A stretch of DNA of 64,000 nucleotides, taken from NCBI RefSeq assembly GCF_029892065.1, contig NZ_CP120374.1, positions 1,116,001-1,180,000 of the forward strand, given 5' to 3'. A program made the position numbers and the translations under genes. Of this stretch, positions 33,334-41,413 are shown in pieces. Numbering within the stretch: the first letter of the stretch is position 1; the number at the start of each line of letters is the position of its first letter. Source of the DNA: Sinorhizobium garamanticum (GTDB lineage Bacteria; Pseudomonadota; Alphaproteobacteria; Rhizobiales; Rhizobiaceae). A model generated the notes under the pieces. It worked only from the letters and a program-made list of their open reading frames with translations. It had not been told where the DNA came from and did no database searches.

Positions 33334-33959
33334 GCCGCCACCTCCGATACAAGGTTGATCTCGGAAACGATCCTGGCGTACACGACATCGGCCGGCGAGC
33401 CGACCTGCAGGACATGCGCGCCGCTATCGCGCGCCGCCTTCAGCCCGTATTCGTTGTCTTCCAGGATCAGACACTCCTCTGGCTGCAGGCCAAAGCGCTC
33501 CATCGTGGTAAGGTACATCTCCGGATCCGGCTTGGAGCGGGTGACGTCCTCGTTCGAGACGATCAGGTCGATGTAGCCGATCAGCCCAGCGCGCCGCATC
33601 ATCGATTCAACGGTGTCGCGTATCGAGTTCGAGCAGACTGCAACCTGGTAGCCCTCATGCTTGAGGCGGCTGAGGGCGTATTGATGCGCGAAGACGGGCC
33701 GGCAACGCGTGTAGATCAGCTCCATCGTATAGTCCTGCTTCAGCGCGTGGATCAGCTCGCTGAGGCCATGCGGCAGGCCGTTGGAGCGCGACAGTATCTC
33801 CAGCTTGCGGCGGGTCGGCAGGCCGTCGAAGGTTGCAAGGTGCGCCTGACGGTCGATCGGCATGCCGAAGAGCTCAAGTGCCCGGTTCAGTGCCTCGTAA
33901 TGCCATTCCTTGGCATCGATCAGCACGCCGTCCATGTCGAAGAAAACACCGCGGATCAT
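33330..33959 (-). CDS. HAD-family phosphatase/phosphoglucomutase-like
   Basis: The 209-residue HAD hydrolase has nucleophile Asp8 and acid/base Asp10 in FFDMDGVLID, motif II Ser in VCSNSIRDT, the motif III Lys in SKPDPEMYL and motif IV acids in LILEDNEYGLKAA. The class-I cap helix domain after motif I fits small phosphosugar substrates. The start at 33959 has AGGAGGAAG upstream. It overlaps the upstream GDPD-like gene by four bases and the nucleotidyltransferase gene by four bases, so it is likely to prepare or trim the substrate of that enzyme. Confidence 0.88.
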   Translation of the reverse strand: MIRGVFFDMDGVLIDAKEWHYEALNRALELFGMPIDRQAHLATFDGLPTRRKLEILSRSNGLPHGLSELIHALKQDYTMELIYTRCRPVFAHQYALSRLKHEGYQVAVCSNSIRDTVESMMRRAGLIGYIDLIVSNEDVTRSKPDPEMYLTTMERFGLQPEECLILEDNEYGLKAARDSGAHVLQVGSPADVVYARIVSEINLVSEVAA

Positions 33960-34627
33960 TGGACTTCCTCCTGATGCATCCAGGCGAAGCGCTGCTGCGC
34001 TGCATCCGGCAGGTCGGTGCACAGCATCAATCGCTCAAGCGGCAGACCGCCCATCGCAGCACGCCGAAGCGCGGTCGACCACTCGGCCCAGGCCGCTTCC
34101 TGCGGACGCTTGTGCAATTCCGGCGACACCATCGCAACAAACTTGCCGCGCGCAAGATCATCGATGGCGCGCGCGATCGAAGCGGGCGCCTCGGTGAAGG
34201 AGTCCACCCACACACCCTGACAGCGTTCATAGAAGGCTGGGTAGCGCTCAACCTCGCTGAAGCGGGTGAAGACCGGAAGGGCGGTTTCGAGATAAGGCCT
34301 GAGATCCGGGACCGATGCGTCAAAGACGAAGGCGCGGTTCATGACGCCGTAGCGTGCGAGCAGCGGGACGAGCGCGGGGCAGAGACCGTCTGCCTTGATG
34401 TTGATGGCCAGTCGCCCCGGCGCGCCATGCGCCGCATAGCACTCGAGCACGCGCTCGAAAGGCAGCGCTCCGGTTGCGGGGGGATCGTGCGAAATGACGA
34501 GGACGCCGTTTAGATCGCGAACGTCCAGCTCGACGCCGTAGCCGGCGGCAAAGGCCTTATCGAAGGCCGCCAGAGTGTTTCGCTCATGGGGCGCATGCCA
34601 CCAACCACGATGCGCTAGGATCATCAT
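33956..34627 (-). CDS. Glycerophosphodiester phosphodiesterase-like protein
   Basis: The 223-residue protein has a GDPD-type TIM-barrel start: HRG at 6-8, Glu33 and Asp35 in GVELDVRD, and His47 in ISHDPP, the conserved metal and catalytic positions. It is short for the family (about 240-350) but keeps the essential front half, and there is no signal peptide, so it acts in the cytoplasm. In a locus with HAD and nucleotidyltransferases it may release or process a phosphopolyol. The ATG at 34627 overlaps the stop of a 33-codon upstream ORF. Confidence 0.82.
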   Translation of the reverse strand: MMILAHRGWWHAPHERNTLAAFDKAFAAGYGVELDVRDLNGVLVISHDPPATGALPFERVLECYAAHGAPGRLAINIKADGLCPALVPLLARYGVMNRAFVFDASVPDLRPYLETALPVFTRFSEVERYPAFYERCQGVWVDSFTEAPASIARAIDDLARGKFVAMVSPELHKRPQEAAWAEWSTALRRAAMGGLPLERLMLCTDLPDAAQQRFAWMHQEEVQ

Positions 34628-34725
34628 CGGTTGCGCGCCCCGGCCAGACGGGCCGCAACGCCTGCGCCAGCCCCGTGCTCAGCGCCTGCCCGCGTCATGT
34701 TTTCGCGTCGTGCTCTGGTCACCAT
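34624..34725 (-). pseudogene. 33-codon leader ORF derived from a sugar-transferase start
   Basis: The frame from ATG 34725 gives MVTRARRENMTRAGAEHGAG and ends in an ATGA overlap with the GDPD-like gene. Its upstream region and first codons match those of the sugar-transferase gene at 45165 (MASRAQSREAE), within an inverted duplication. It is best seen as the truncated 5' end of a copied gene that now couples translation into the captured operon. Confidence 0.4.
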
Positions 34726-34829
34726 CTTTCACTTCCCTCTCGCGGCGAAGACCAGTGCGACTTTGCTGCACTGCGATGAGGCTGTATGTGACCAAGGTCA
34801 TAATAATTAACAAAATATTCTGATAGGAA
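34722..34829. repeat. Inverted-copy promoter element, left copy
   Basis: About 108 bases here match the reverse complement of 45063-45168 at roughly 80% identity. The match includes the segments TTTGCTGCACTGCGA, AGGCTGTATGTGACCAAGG and AACAAAATATTCTGATAGG. The copies span a CRP-like palindrome, a ribosome site and a start codon. The remainder of the 430-base gap 34628-35057 is AT-rich and holds the plus-strand promoter of the flippase gene. Confidence 0.85.
34789..34804. promoter_or_regulatory. CRP-like palindrome, box A
   Basis: TGTGACCAAGGTCATA matches the CRP pattern TGTGA-N6-TCACA with one mismatch. It lies between divergent genes: 64 bases from the minus-strand leader ORF at 34725 and 254 bases from the flippase start. 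Likely ligand is the Crp/Fnr-type protein encoded at 44051-44773. Confidence 0.6.
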
Positions 34830-35057
34830 TCGCACTGAGTATAGCGCAAGTGATTGATTATCTAGCCTTGTTTTGGATCGAAACGTCTTTTGTAGAAGTG
34901 ATTCTCCAAGGAAATAAACCCTTTCTGACTTGCTGACTTGCCGATGTTCTTTGCTGTAGTGCTGGAGATGCCCGTTGCGCTTTTTATTTGGCGGCAGAGA
35001 CGTAACTGAGGAAAGTCGTGCTGTCCCCAGTCTCGGTGTGCCTTGGATGCGCCGCCG

Positions 35058-36593
35058 ATGAGTTCGTCAGACACCGTGACCGGCCCAGAGGTAGGCCAGG
35101 CGGCAGGCCGCTCATCCACCTCACGCGATGCGCTCTGGGTGTCCGGCGCCCGCTTGGTCAGCCAGCTCTGCGGCATCGGCGCCCTGCTGATCGCCGCGCG
35201 CATCCTGTCGCCGGCTGAGGTCGGCGTTTTCGCCATGATTTCGGCAATAGTGCTGCTGCAATCGAAGGTCGCCGAGGCGGGGTGGAGCGAATACCTTATC
35301 GCTGCGCCGCGCGGCAGGGAGTTGCCCGCGACCCTGCTCTATTGCGCCCTCGCGAGCGGCGTCGTCTTCACCCTCATCGGCCTCTGCGGGCTCGCCGTCT
35401 GGGCTGTCTGGCTGGAACCCGAAGGCGCCATCTTCCTCACCCTGCTCTTGCTGATGGCCACTATCGTTCCCGGCACGTTCATCATCTGCCAGAGCGGTGT
35501 GCTGGTGCGGGCACGGCGGTTGCGTGACCTTGCGTGCTATCAGGCGGTGTCCGAGCTGTGCGGCCTGCTCGTGACTGCGGGAGGATTGCTGCTGGGGTGG
35601 GATATCGTCGCACTGGCGGCTGGGCGCTGCTGCGTCGTGCTCATCGCTCTGGTAATATCTACGAACTTTGCGCGCTGGCTGCCTCGCTTTGAATTCAGGC
35701 TGAGCGTGGCCCGGGAGGCCTTGGCCTATTCGGCGCGCCTGCTGGTGTCCCGCCTGATACAATTCGCGCAGAGCTATGGGGCGGAGTTCCTGATCGTGTT
35801 CTTCATCGGCGTGACCGAGGTCGGCCTCTATCGAATCGCCAGCCGCATGGTGGGCGCGGTGACCGAGCTCATCTCCGAGCCGGTGCGAATGCTGGCCTGG
35901 AGCTACTTTTCCCGCCGGCAGGGCGAGGCAGGCGACTTTGAGGGATTGGGCCGCCTCACCGGGCTGATGTTGGCTGCCACGGCTTTCGCCGCACTTCCGG
36001 TCTTCCTGGGTCTCGCTGTGGTCTCGCAGAGGCTCGTGCATGTGCTGCTCGGCGAGCAGTGGCTCGCGGCTGCTCCGGTTCTGGTCCTTTTGGCCGCCGC
36101 GCGGGGCATCGCTGTCGTCCAGATGCTGAACGAGCCTGTGCTCAGCATCATGGGCCGCGTCGCCCTGTTGCCGCGCCTGAACATGCTGTTCACTGCGGCG
36201 AGCCTTGCCTGCCTTGGAGTCGCAGGTTGGATCAGGCCGGAACTGCTCGACATCGCCATTGCGCAGGTGGCGGCGGCGGTGCTGACCACGGCTGCATCGC
36301 TCCATGTCCTGCAGCGTGGCACGGGGTTCCGCTGGCAGCCGCTGCTGCGCAGGATCCTGCCGGCCGGCCTGGGCGCGTGCCTCATGGCCGCCACGGTCGC
36401 GGTGTTTTTCCACACAACCGGCGGCTTCCGCCTGCTTCCTGTGATGGAACTGCTGGTCGGGGTGGTGGCGGGCGGTCTCGTCTATGGCGTCATCGCCTGG
36501 TCCAGCGGCCGCGCCTTGATGGCGGAGCTCAGCGATGTGACGGAAGCGACTACAGCGCCGCGCGTCTTGTCAGACGCGCAAAGGATGCAGTAG
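35058..36593 (+). CDS. Wzx-type polysaccharide repeat-unit flippase (MOP superfamily)
   Basis: The roughly 511-residue protein has 12-14 predicted membrane helices and the polysaccharide-transporter features ARILSPAEVGVFAMISA near helix 1-2 and YSARLLVSRLIQFAQSYGAEFLIV in the second half. It would move lipid-linked repeat units across the inner membrane for polymerisation by the ExoQ-like protein. The ATG at 35058 is the first plausible ATG; a TTG at 35043 is the upstream alternative and ribosome-site evidence is weak for both. It is divergent from the GDPD/HAD cluster and convergent with manC. Confidence 0.88.
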   Translation: MSSSDTVTGPEVGQAAGRSSTSRDALWVSGARLVSQLCGIGALLIAARILSPAEVGVFAMISAIVLLQSKVAEAGWSEYLIAAPRGRELPATLLYCALASGVVFTLIGLCGLAVWAVWLEPEGAIFLTLLLLMATIVPGTFIICQSGVLVRARRLRDLACYQAVSELCGLLVTAGGLLLGWDIVALAAGRCCVVLIALVISTNFARWLPRFEFRLSVAREALAYSARLLVSRLIQFAQSYGAEFLIVFFIGVTEVGLYRIASRMVGAVTELISEPVRMLAWSYFSRRQGEAGDFEGLGRLTGLMLAATAFAALPVFLGLAVVSQRLVHVLLGEQWLAAAPVLVLLAAARGIAVVQMLNEPVLSIMGRVALLPRLNMLFTAASLACLGVAGWIRPELLDIAIAQVAAAVLTTAASLHVLQRGTGFRWQPLLRRILPAGLGACLMAATVAVFFHTTGGFRLLPVMELLVGVVAGGLVYGVIAWSSGRALMAELSDVTEATTAPRVLSDAQRMQ

Positions 36594-36610
36594 CACTTTG
36601 AATTGCTGCC
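36550..36610. repeat. Rhizobial palindromic repeat between convergent genes
   Basis: CTACAGCGCCGCGCGTCT pairs with AGACGCGCAAAGGATGCAGTAG around a TGTC loop, followed by CACTTTGAATTGCTGC. This is the first hairpin and spacer of the full element at 56527-56629. It overlaps the flippase stop and sits before the manC stop, a terminator position. Confidence 0.7.
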
Positions 36611-36631
36611 GTAGCAAAGCGTGGGTCACAT

Positions 36632-38059
36632 CTATGCCCGCCCAAATTCGTCTACGATGCGGATGATGTCATCCTCCCCGAGGTAGGAGCCTGTTTGCAC
36701 CTCAATCATTTCGAGCATGATCTTTCCCGGATTGGCGAGACGATGGACCTCACCCTGCGGGATATACACGGACTCGTTTTCGCGAACGATCTTGACGTCG
36801 CTGCCAACGGTGACTTCTGCCGTCCCTTTGACACAGATCCAATGCTCGGAGCGATGATGGTGTTTCTGCAGGGAGAGCTTCTTGCCGGGCGTCACGAACA
36901 GCCGCTTCACCTGGAAGCGGTCGCCATTGAGCACCGAGGTATAGCCGCCCCAGGGGCGGTAGGATGTCGGATGGCTTTCTGTTAGGCAGGCGGTCGTCTT
37001 GGCCGACGCCAATTGCTTGACGAGCTTGCCGACATCCTGGCTTTCACAGAGCCGGCCAACATAGACTGCGTCTTCACTGGCAATGACGGCAACACCCTCC
37101 AGCCCCTGAACGGCAAGGTGGCTGGTGCGCGACATGACGAGTGAGTTCTTGGTGTTGACGAGCGTTGCATTGCCGGACCTGACGTTGCCGTTGTCATCGC
37201 GGTCTCCAAGCTTCCAGACCGCATCCCAGCTCCCCAAGTCCGACCAGGTGAAGGACGATGGCACGACTGCAGCATTGGATGTCTTTTCCATGATCGCGTA
37301 GTCGAGAGAAATATCCGGGCACAGCATGAAGGCCTCGGCATCGAGGCGCGTGAAGTCGAGGTCGCTTGAGCCTTTTTCCACCGCCTCTCTTGCTGCCCTT
37401 CCGACCGCTGGCGTTAAACCGTGGATTTCGTCCAATACCTGGCCCGCAGAAAACATGAAGATCCCGGAATTCCAGACGAATCCGCCCGTCTCCACCATCC
37501 TTTGCGCCTCCGGGAGGGCAGGCTTTTCGACAAACTGCCTGACGATATGCGCTCCACCCGGCAGCGCAGCGCCAATTTCTATATAGCCGTATCCGGTCGC
37601 CGGTTCTGTTGGGGTGATGCCGAAGGTCACCAGTTTGCCATCGGCCGCGGTCTGCTGCGCCACGCGTATCGCATTGAAATAGGCGGCATCGGCCACGATG
37701 TCGTGGTCGGAGGCCAGCACCTGCAGGACCGCGTCACCACCGAAACGTCGGCTTACCAGGGTTGCAGCTGCGGCGACGGCGGGCGCTGTATTGCGCGCAA
37801 CGGGTTCCAGCAGGATGGCGGAAAGCGCGATACCAATCTCGCGAGCCTGTTCGGCGACCAGGAAACGGAAATCCTCATTCGTGATGACGACCGGCGCTTC
37901 ATAGAGCGCCGGGTCCGAAACGCGAGAAAGAGTGGCTTGGAAAAGGGTCCTGTCGCCCACGAACTGGATGAACTGCTTCGGAGCGCTTGCGCGCGACAGT
38001 GGCCAAAGACGTGTCCCCTTTCCCCCTGCCATGATCACCGGAACTATCTTTTTGCTCAT
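36632..38059 (-). CDS. manC: Mannose-1-phosphate guanylyltransferase/mannose-6-phosphate isomerase
   Basis: The 475-residue bifunctional enzyme has pyrophosphorylase motif MAGGKGTRLWPLSR at residues 10-23, FVEKP in the middle of that domain, and a C-terminal type II isomerase cupin (about 350-475) with RPWGGYTSV, the metal-binding QKHHHRSEHWICVKG and PQGEVHRLANPG. It makes GDP-mannose and fructose-6-phosphate/mannose-6-phosphate interconversions. Together with the phosphomannomutase encoded 21 bases upstream it supplies GDP-mannose (or fucose-type derivatives) to the glycosyltransferases of the locus. Confidence 0.94.
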   Translation of the reverse strand: MSKKIVPVIMAGGKGTRLWPLSRASAPKQFIQFVGDRTLFQATLSRVSDPALYEAPVVITNEDFRFLVAEQAREIGIALSAILLEPVARNTAPAVAAAATLVSRRFGGDAVLQVLASDHDIVADAAYFNAIRVAQQTAADGKLVTFGITPTEPATGYGYIEIGAALPGGAHIVRQFVEKPALPEAQRMVETGGFVWNSGIFMFSAGQVLDEIHGLTPAVGRAAREAVEKGSSDLDFTRLDAEAFMLCPDISLDYAIMEKTSNAAVVPSSFTWSDLGSWDAVWKLGDRDDNGNVRSGNATLVNTKNSLVMSRTSHLAVQGLEGVAVIASEDAVYVGRLCESQDVGKLVKQLASAKTTACLTESHPTSYRPWGGYTSVLNGDRFQVKRLFVTPGKKLSLQKHHHRSEHWICVKGTAEVTVGSDVKIVRENESVYIPQGEVHRLANPGKIMLEMIEVQTGSYLGEDDIIRIVDEFGRA

Positions 38060-38080
38060 CCGAATATTTCCAACTCATGT

Positions 38081-39517
38081 TCAAAGGCACAGGCTACCGT
38101 TCTCGCTTCCCGCCCATTCACGGATCAGTCCAAGACCCTGATCGAGCAGGGTGTTCGCGGCCTCTTCCGTTTCGGCTTCGACGTAGCAGCGCATCTCCGG
38201 CGCATTGCCCGATGGCCGGAAGTGCACGATCCGGCCATCGGACAGCGTAATGCGCAGTCCGTCGATCTCGCTCTTGGCCGCGACTGGAGAACGCGCCTTG
38301 AGAAACCCGGCGAGATTGACGTCAGAGGTCCTCAGATGTGCCATCAGTGCCGCGCTCGCCTCCCCCGGAACGTTCTCGTGCCTGCCGGCCGCCGCGAAGG
38401 GCAACCGATAGCCGGCGGCCACCTCGGAAAGCGGCCGCTTCTCCTGGATGGCATTGAAGAGCGCCGCGAGCACCGGCAGGAAGCTGTCACGGGTCGGCAA
38501 CGGGCGAAGCCTGCCGGCCGCCACGGGAAATTCGGAACCGGTGAGGACGCCGCCATTTGCCTCAAAGCCCATCACGGCATCAGCTTTTCCCTCGAGCGCC
38601 GAGAGCATGGCGGCGATCACGAAGGGCGAACCAACCTTCGTTCGGACGACGCGGAAATCCCCCGCTTTCTCGATCCCGGAATTCGATGTGACTGGCGTAA
38701 CGACAACCTTCGCGTCCAGAAACCTGGCGGTCATCAGCCCGAGCAGATCGCCGCGTAGCGGCGCGCCCGTCTCGTCAGCGACAAGCGGCCGGTCACCGTC
38801 ACCGTCGGCCGAGACAATGGCGTCGAGCTTGTTCGCCCTCGCCCAGGATCTGAGAAGACCTATGGTCTCGGGCGAAACAGCTTCGGTGTCTACTGGGATG
38901 AAGCGGTCGGAACGACCGAGCGCAACGACCTCGGCGCCGTAGATCTTCAGGACCTTCCCTAATAAGTCCCGGGCGACCGTCGAATGCTGGTAGAGCCCCA
39001 CCGTGAGGCCGCTGAGGGCGCCCGGCGGAAGCACGATCACGTTGCGTTTCAGGAAGAGCGTCTCGATTTCGGTTGAGTGGTCCGGCGCTTCTCCGGGAGA
39101 ACTGCCGACCTCTCCCTTGTTCAGCTCCGCGGCAATCGCCGTGATGTGCATCTCGTCCTGCTTGCCGATCTCGCCGTCGGGCCGGTAGAACTTGATGCCG
39201 TTGCGGTCGGCAGGGATGTGCGAGCCCGTAACCATCAGCGAAGCTGCACCAATGTTCAGCCCGTAGAGCGCCAGGGCCGGCGTCGCGACCGGACCGCATG
39301 CAAGCGGCCGCAGGCCTTCACGCTTCAGGGCGCCGATGCAGGTCGCGGCAATTCCCGGGCTTGAAGCGCGGAAATCATGGCCGACGAGCACCGGATCGCC
39401 CGCCCTGATATCGCCCGCCGCCAATAGATGCCGGACGAATGCCGTCGTATAGAGCGATGCCGTCCGACCTTCGAGATCAACGACAAGCCCGCGAAGACCG
39501 CTGGTTCCGAATTTCAT
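38081..39517 (-). CDS. manB: Phosphomannomutase
   Basis: The 478-residue alpha-D-phosphohexomutase starts KFGTSGLRGLV, has phospho-serine Ser99 in MVTGSHIP, the metal loop DGDGDRPL, the sugar loop GFEANGGVL and the C-terminal phosphate-binding RPSGNAPEMR. It converts mannose-6-phosphate to mannose-1-phosphate for ManC. The ATG at 39517 was preferred over TTG 39556 because the family starts at KFGTSG. The gene lies downstream of the small ORF at 39637 and CRP-like box B, 414 bases upstream of its start. Confidence 0.92.
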   Translation of the reverse strand: MKFGTSGLRGLVVDLEGRTASLYTTAFVRHLLAAGDIRAGDPVLVGHDFRASSPGIAATCIGALKREGLRPLACGPVATPALALYGLNIGAASLMVTGSHIPADRNGIKFYRPDGEIGKQDEMHITAIAAELNKGEVGSSPGEAPDHSTEIETLFLKRNVIVLPPGALSGLTVGLYQHSTVARDLLGKVLKIYGAEVVALGRSDRFIPVDTEAVSPETIGLLRSWARANKLDAIVSADGDGDRPLVADETGAPLRGDLLGLMTARFLDAKVVVTPVTSNSGIEKAGDFRVVRTKVGSPFVIAAMLSALEGKADAVMGFEANGGVLTGSEFPVAAGRLRPLPTRDSFLPVLAALFNAIQEKRPLSEVAAGYRLPFAAAGRHENVPGEASAALMAHLRTSDVNLAGFLKARSPVAAKSEIDGLRITLSDGRIVHFRPSGNAPEMRCYVEAETEEAANTLLDQGLGLIREWAGSENGSLCL

Positions 39518-39636
39518 TAGGTTCTCGCAAAAAATCCGCGCCGCATCGACGTTCAATCGTCGGAAGCGATAGAGAAAAGCGCAGTAAATTCAGTTCTTTA
39601 CAGACGAGCGAACCCGTGGCAGCAGCCGGGACACGC

Positions 39637-39819
39637 TCAGGCATCGTTCGCTGCAAACCGTTTGGCCCGGTCGGTACGCAGCCACCGGGACAGCCGTCTT
39701 GAGTTAAGGGTCTCGTCACCGGTCTTTGCCGGGGACTTTGAACTCACTCGCTCCGGATCAAGCATTCTCCATTCGCGTTCGAGTTTGACGAGGAGACCGA
39801 CGGGATCGAATAGAACCAT
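39637..39819 (-). CDS. Possible small basic protein upstream of manB
   Basis: From ATG 39819, with CAGGG seven bases upstream, the frame gives 60 residues: MVLFDPVGLLVKLEREWRML, then a Lys/Ser/Arg-rich part (SSKSPAKTGDE, LSRWLRTDRAKRF). The longer frame from 39945 would begin inside CRP-like box B and was rejected. No family is recognised. It may be a leader or chance frame in the 560-base gap between manB and the ExoX-like gene. Confidence 0.35.
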   Translation of the reverse strand: MVLFDPVGLLVKLEREWRMLDPERVSSKSPAKTGDETLNSRRLSRWLRTDRAKRFAANDA

Positions 39820-39930
39820 GTGAAACCCTGGGGACAATATTTCACGCAGATTCAGACAACAGTATTCGACGGAATGCCGGACAATTCGCATCGAATAAAT
39901 AGCAATATACACATCTCGTAAGAGAAAATA

Positions 39931-39946
39931 TGTGACCTCGGTCACC
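39931..39946. promoter_or_regulatory. CRP-like palindrome, box B
   Basis: TGTGACCTCGGTCACC contains the perfect dyad GTGACC-TC-GGTCAC. It sits in AT-rich sequence upstream of the small ORF and manB-manC on the minus strand, and is the best-symmetric of three such boxes in the window. Confidence 0.6.
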
Positions 39947-40026
39947 CTATCGCTCGAATATTCTTCTTCATTTATTTCAAATATTATTCTTCAACTTGGA
40001 ATCTATTCTTGGAAGAAAACGCAGAA

Positions 40027-40061
40027 CTACAACGCCGCGCGCCTGATCAGACGCGCAAGGG
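40027..40061. repeat. Partial rhizobial palindromic repeat
   Basis: CTACAACGCCGCGCGC, CTGATCAG, ACGCGCAAGGGCAGG is a diverged first hairpin of the element at 56584-56629. It lies just beyond the ExoX-like gene and probably terminates its transcript. Confidence 0.55.
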
Positions 40062-40080
40062 CAGGTGTCAAAACAATGAG

Positions 40081-40383
40081 CTAAAACGAGCGCGCCGCCG
40101 GGGTACGAGGGTGAGCCCGGCCAAGCCTTGCATGAGCGATTGGCGTCGTCGATGTACCCAATGCGCTTCGATCTTCACGGCCGTTTCTGCACTCGTGATA
40201 AACGAGGTAAAGCACCCCAAAGAAGTATCCGAGCTGCATCAAAACAAAGCAGCCGCCGGCATATTTGAGCGCAGGCCATATCGAGCCCTCGGAGAAATAA
40301 GTGATCAGACCGGTTACGAACGAGGTGAGAGGGATCTGAACGAAGACAGCCGGAGCCGCCATCAACTGGATAAAGCTTTTCAA
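40081..40383 (-). CDS. ExoX/SyrA-family exopolysaccharide production repressor
   Basis: The 100-residue protein has two membrane helices (about 10-28 and 36-62) with IWPALKYAGGCFVLMQLGYFFGVLYLVY, matching the SyrA/ExoX family (PF11089), and a charged C-terminal tail. ExoX of Sinorhizobium is about 98 residues and lowers succinoglycan synthesis after transcription, in balance with the ExoY sugar transferase. It starts with TTG at 40383 behind a strong GAGGAGAAG site; no ATG in frame has one. Position next to a glycanase and glycosyltransferases suggests it tunes this polysaccharide. Confidence 0.75.
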   Translation of the reverse strand: MKSFIQLMAAPAVFVQIPLTSFVTGLITYFSEGSIWPALKYAGGCFVLMQLGYFFGVLYLVYHECRNGREDRSALGTSTTPIAHARLGRAHPRTPAARSF

Positions 40384-40538
40384 GACTTCTCCTCACGTGT
40401 TGCGGACGATTCCAAGGGAAGCGGAGGTGCGTGGCGCTTCGGCGCGGACTGCCAATCTCCGGACCATCGTCACGGTACCAGTCCTGCATCGACACGATTG
40501 CCTTCCCCCGCGCCTCGAAGGACGCGCCATCAAGCAGT

Positions 40539-41363
40539 TCAATTTTCTGCACTTTGGGCTTTGCGCTTATAAACGTGGATGTAATCCACCAGGAGATATG
40601 ACGGGTTCGGCGTTTCATCGATCGGCCAGCCTGGGCCGAGGGCAAGATTCACCAGCGGGAAGAAGGCCATATGAAATTCCGGCGGCGTTTCAAAACTCCA
40701 TATGGACTTGCGGTCCAAATAGAACGTCGACCTGCCTGGCGTGATCTCCACGCCATAGGTGTGGTATTCCTTGCTCAGCACACCATCCTCGACGGTGGTC
40801 AGGTGGCCGTCCGTAGTGTGCTGCGCTCCCTCGCCCTGCCTCCAGACATGATAGCCACTGCTGAACTCCCCGGGCGCTCGTCCGTAATACTCGATGACGT
40901 CTATCTCGGCCGTGAACTTTGATCGATCAATACCGATGAGCCAGAAAGCCGGCCACACTCCCTTGCCCGGCGGCAGCTTCATCCGTGCTTCGAAATATCC
41001 GAACTGCTGAGAAAAGCCCTCGCCCTTTGGGTTCGTAGAAGCCAGGAGTCCGGAGCGCCATTGCCCGTCGGTGCCCTTGCGCGCCTCAATGCGCAAGATG
41101 CCTGCATTGACGGTAAACGGAAAGCCGTCCTCCGGATCGTGGAAGCGAGCATCGCCGAAATCGCCGTTCCACGGCGTGTGCGCAATCCAGCGTGAGCGGT
41201 TCTCCCCCCAGGCGGAGACGTCCAGCCGGTCGAAATCTTCCGTGAACGTGATCTCAAAGTCATCCAGTTGGATCTGTTCCTGGGCGATGCCCGGTCTGCC
41301 CGCCAATCCTATGGCGAATATGCAGGTCAATGAGAGCGTCTTGGCAGATTCTGTGAAGCGCAT
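40539..41363 (-). CDS. GH16 endo-beta-glycanase (ExoK-like), exported
   Basis: The 274-residue protein begins with a signal peptide (about residues 1-27, TLSLTCIFAIGLAGRPGIAQ). A GH16 jelly-roll domain follows with FGYFEARMKLPPGKGVWPAFWL and the catalytic pair of glutamates in EIDVIEYYG. ExoK-type enzymes trim nascent exopolysaccharide to low molecular weight. The start at 41363 follows AAGGAAAACC; earlier frames do not open a signal peptide. It lies 50 bases after the GT4 gene and before the ExoX-like gene in a minus-strand operon with the Crp regulator. Confidence 0.9.
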   Translation of the reverse strand: MRFTESAKTLSLTCIFAIGLAGRPGIAQEQIQLDDFEITFTEDFDRLDVSAWGENRSRWIAHTPWNGDFGDARFHDPEDGFPFTVNAGILRIEARKGTDGQWRSGLLASTNPKGEGFSQQFGYFEARMKLPPGKGVWPAFWLIGIDRSKFTAEIDVIEYYGRAPGEFSSGYHVWRQGEGAQHTTDGHLTTVEDGVLSKEYHTYGVEITPGRSTFYLDRKSIWSFETPPEFHMAFFPLVNLALGPGWPIDETPNPSYLLVDYIHVYKRKAQSAEN

Positions 41364-41413
41364 TTGGTTTTCCTTCACGACAATGGTGGCAAGCATCCTG
41401 TCGGCCGGTGAGA

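Noticed and set aside
35121..36413. Minus-strand frame antisense to the flippase
   Set aside because: Its product is rich in Gln, His, Arg and Glu as expected for the complement of membrane helices; no independent signal.
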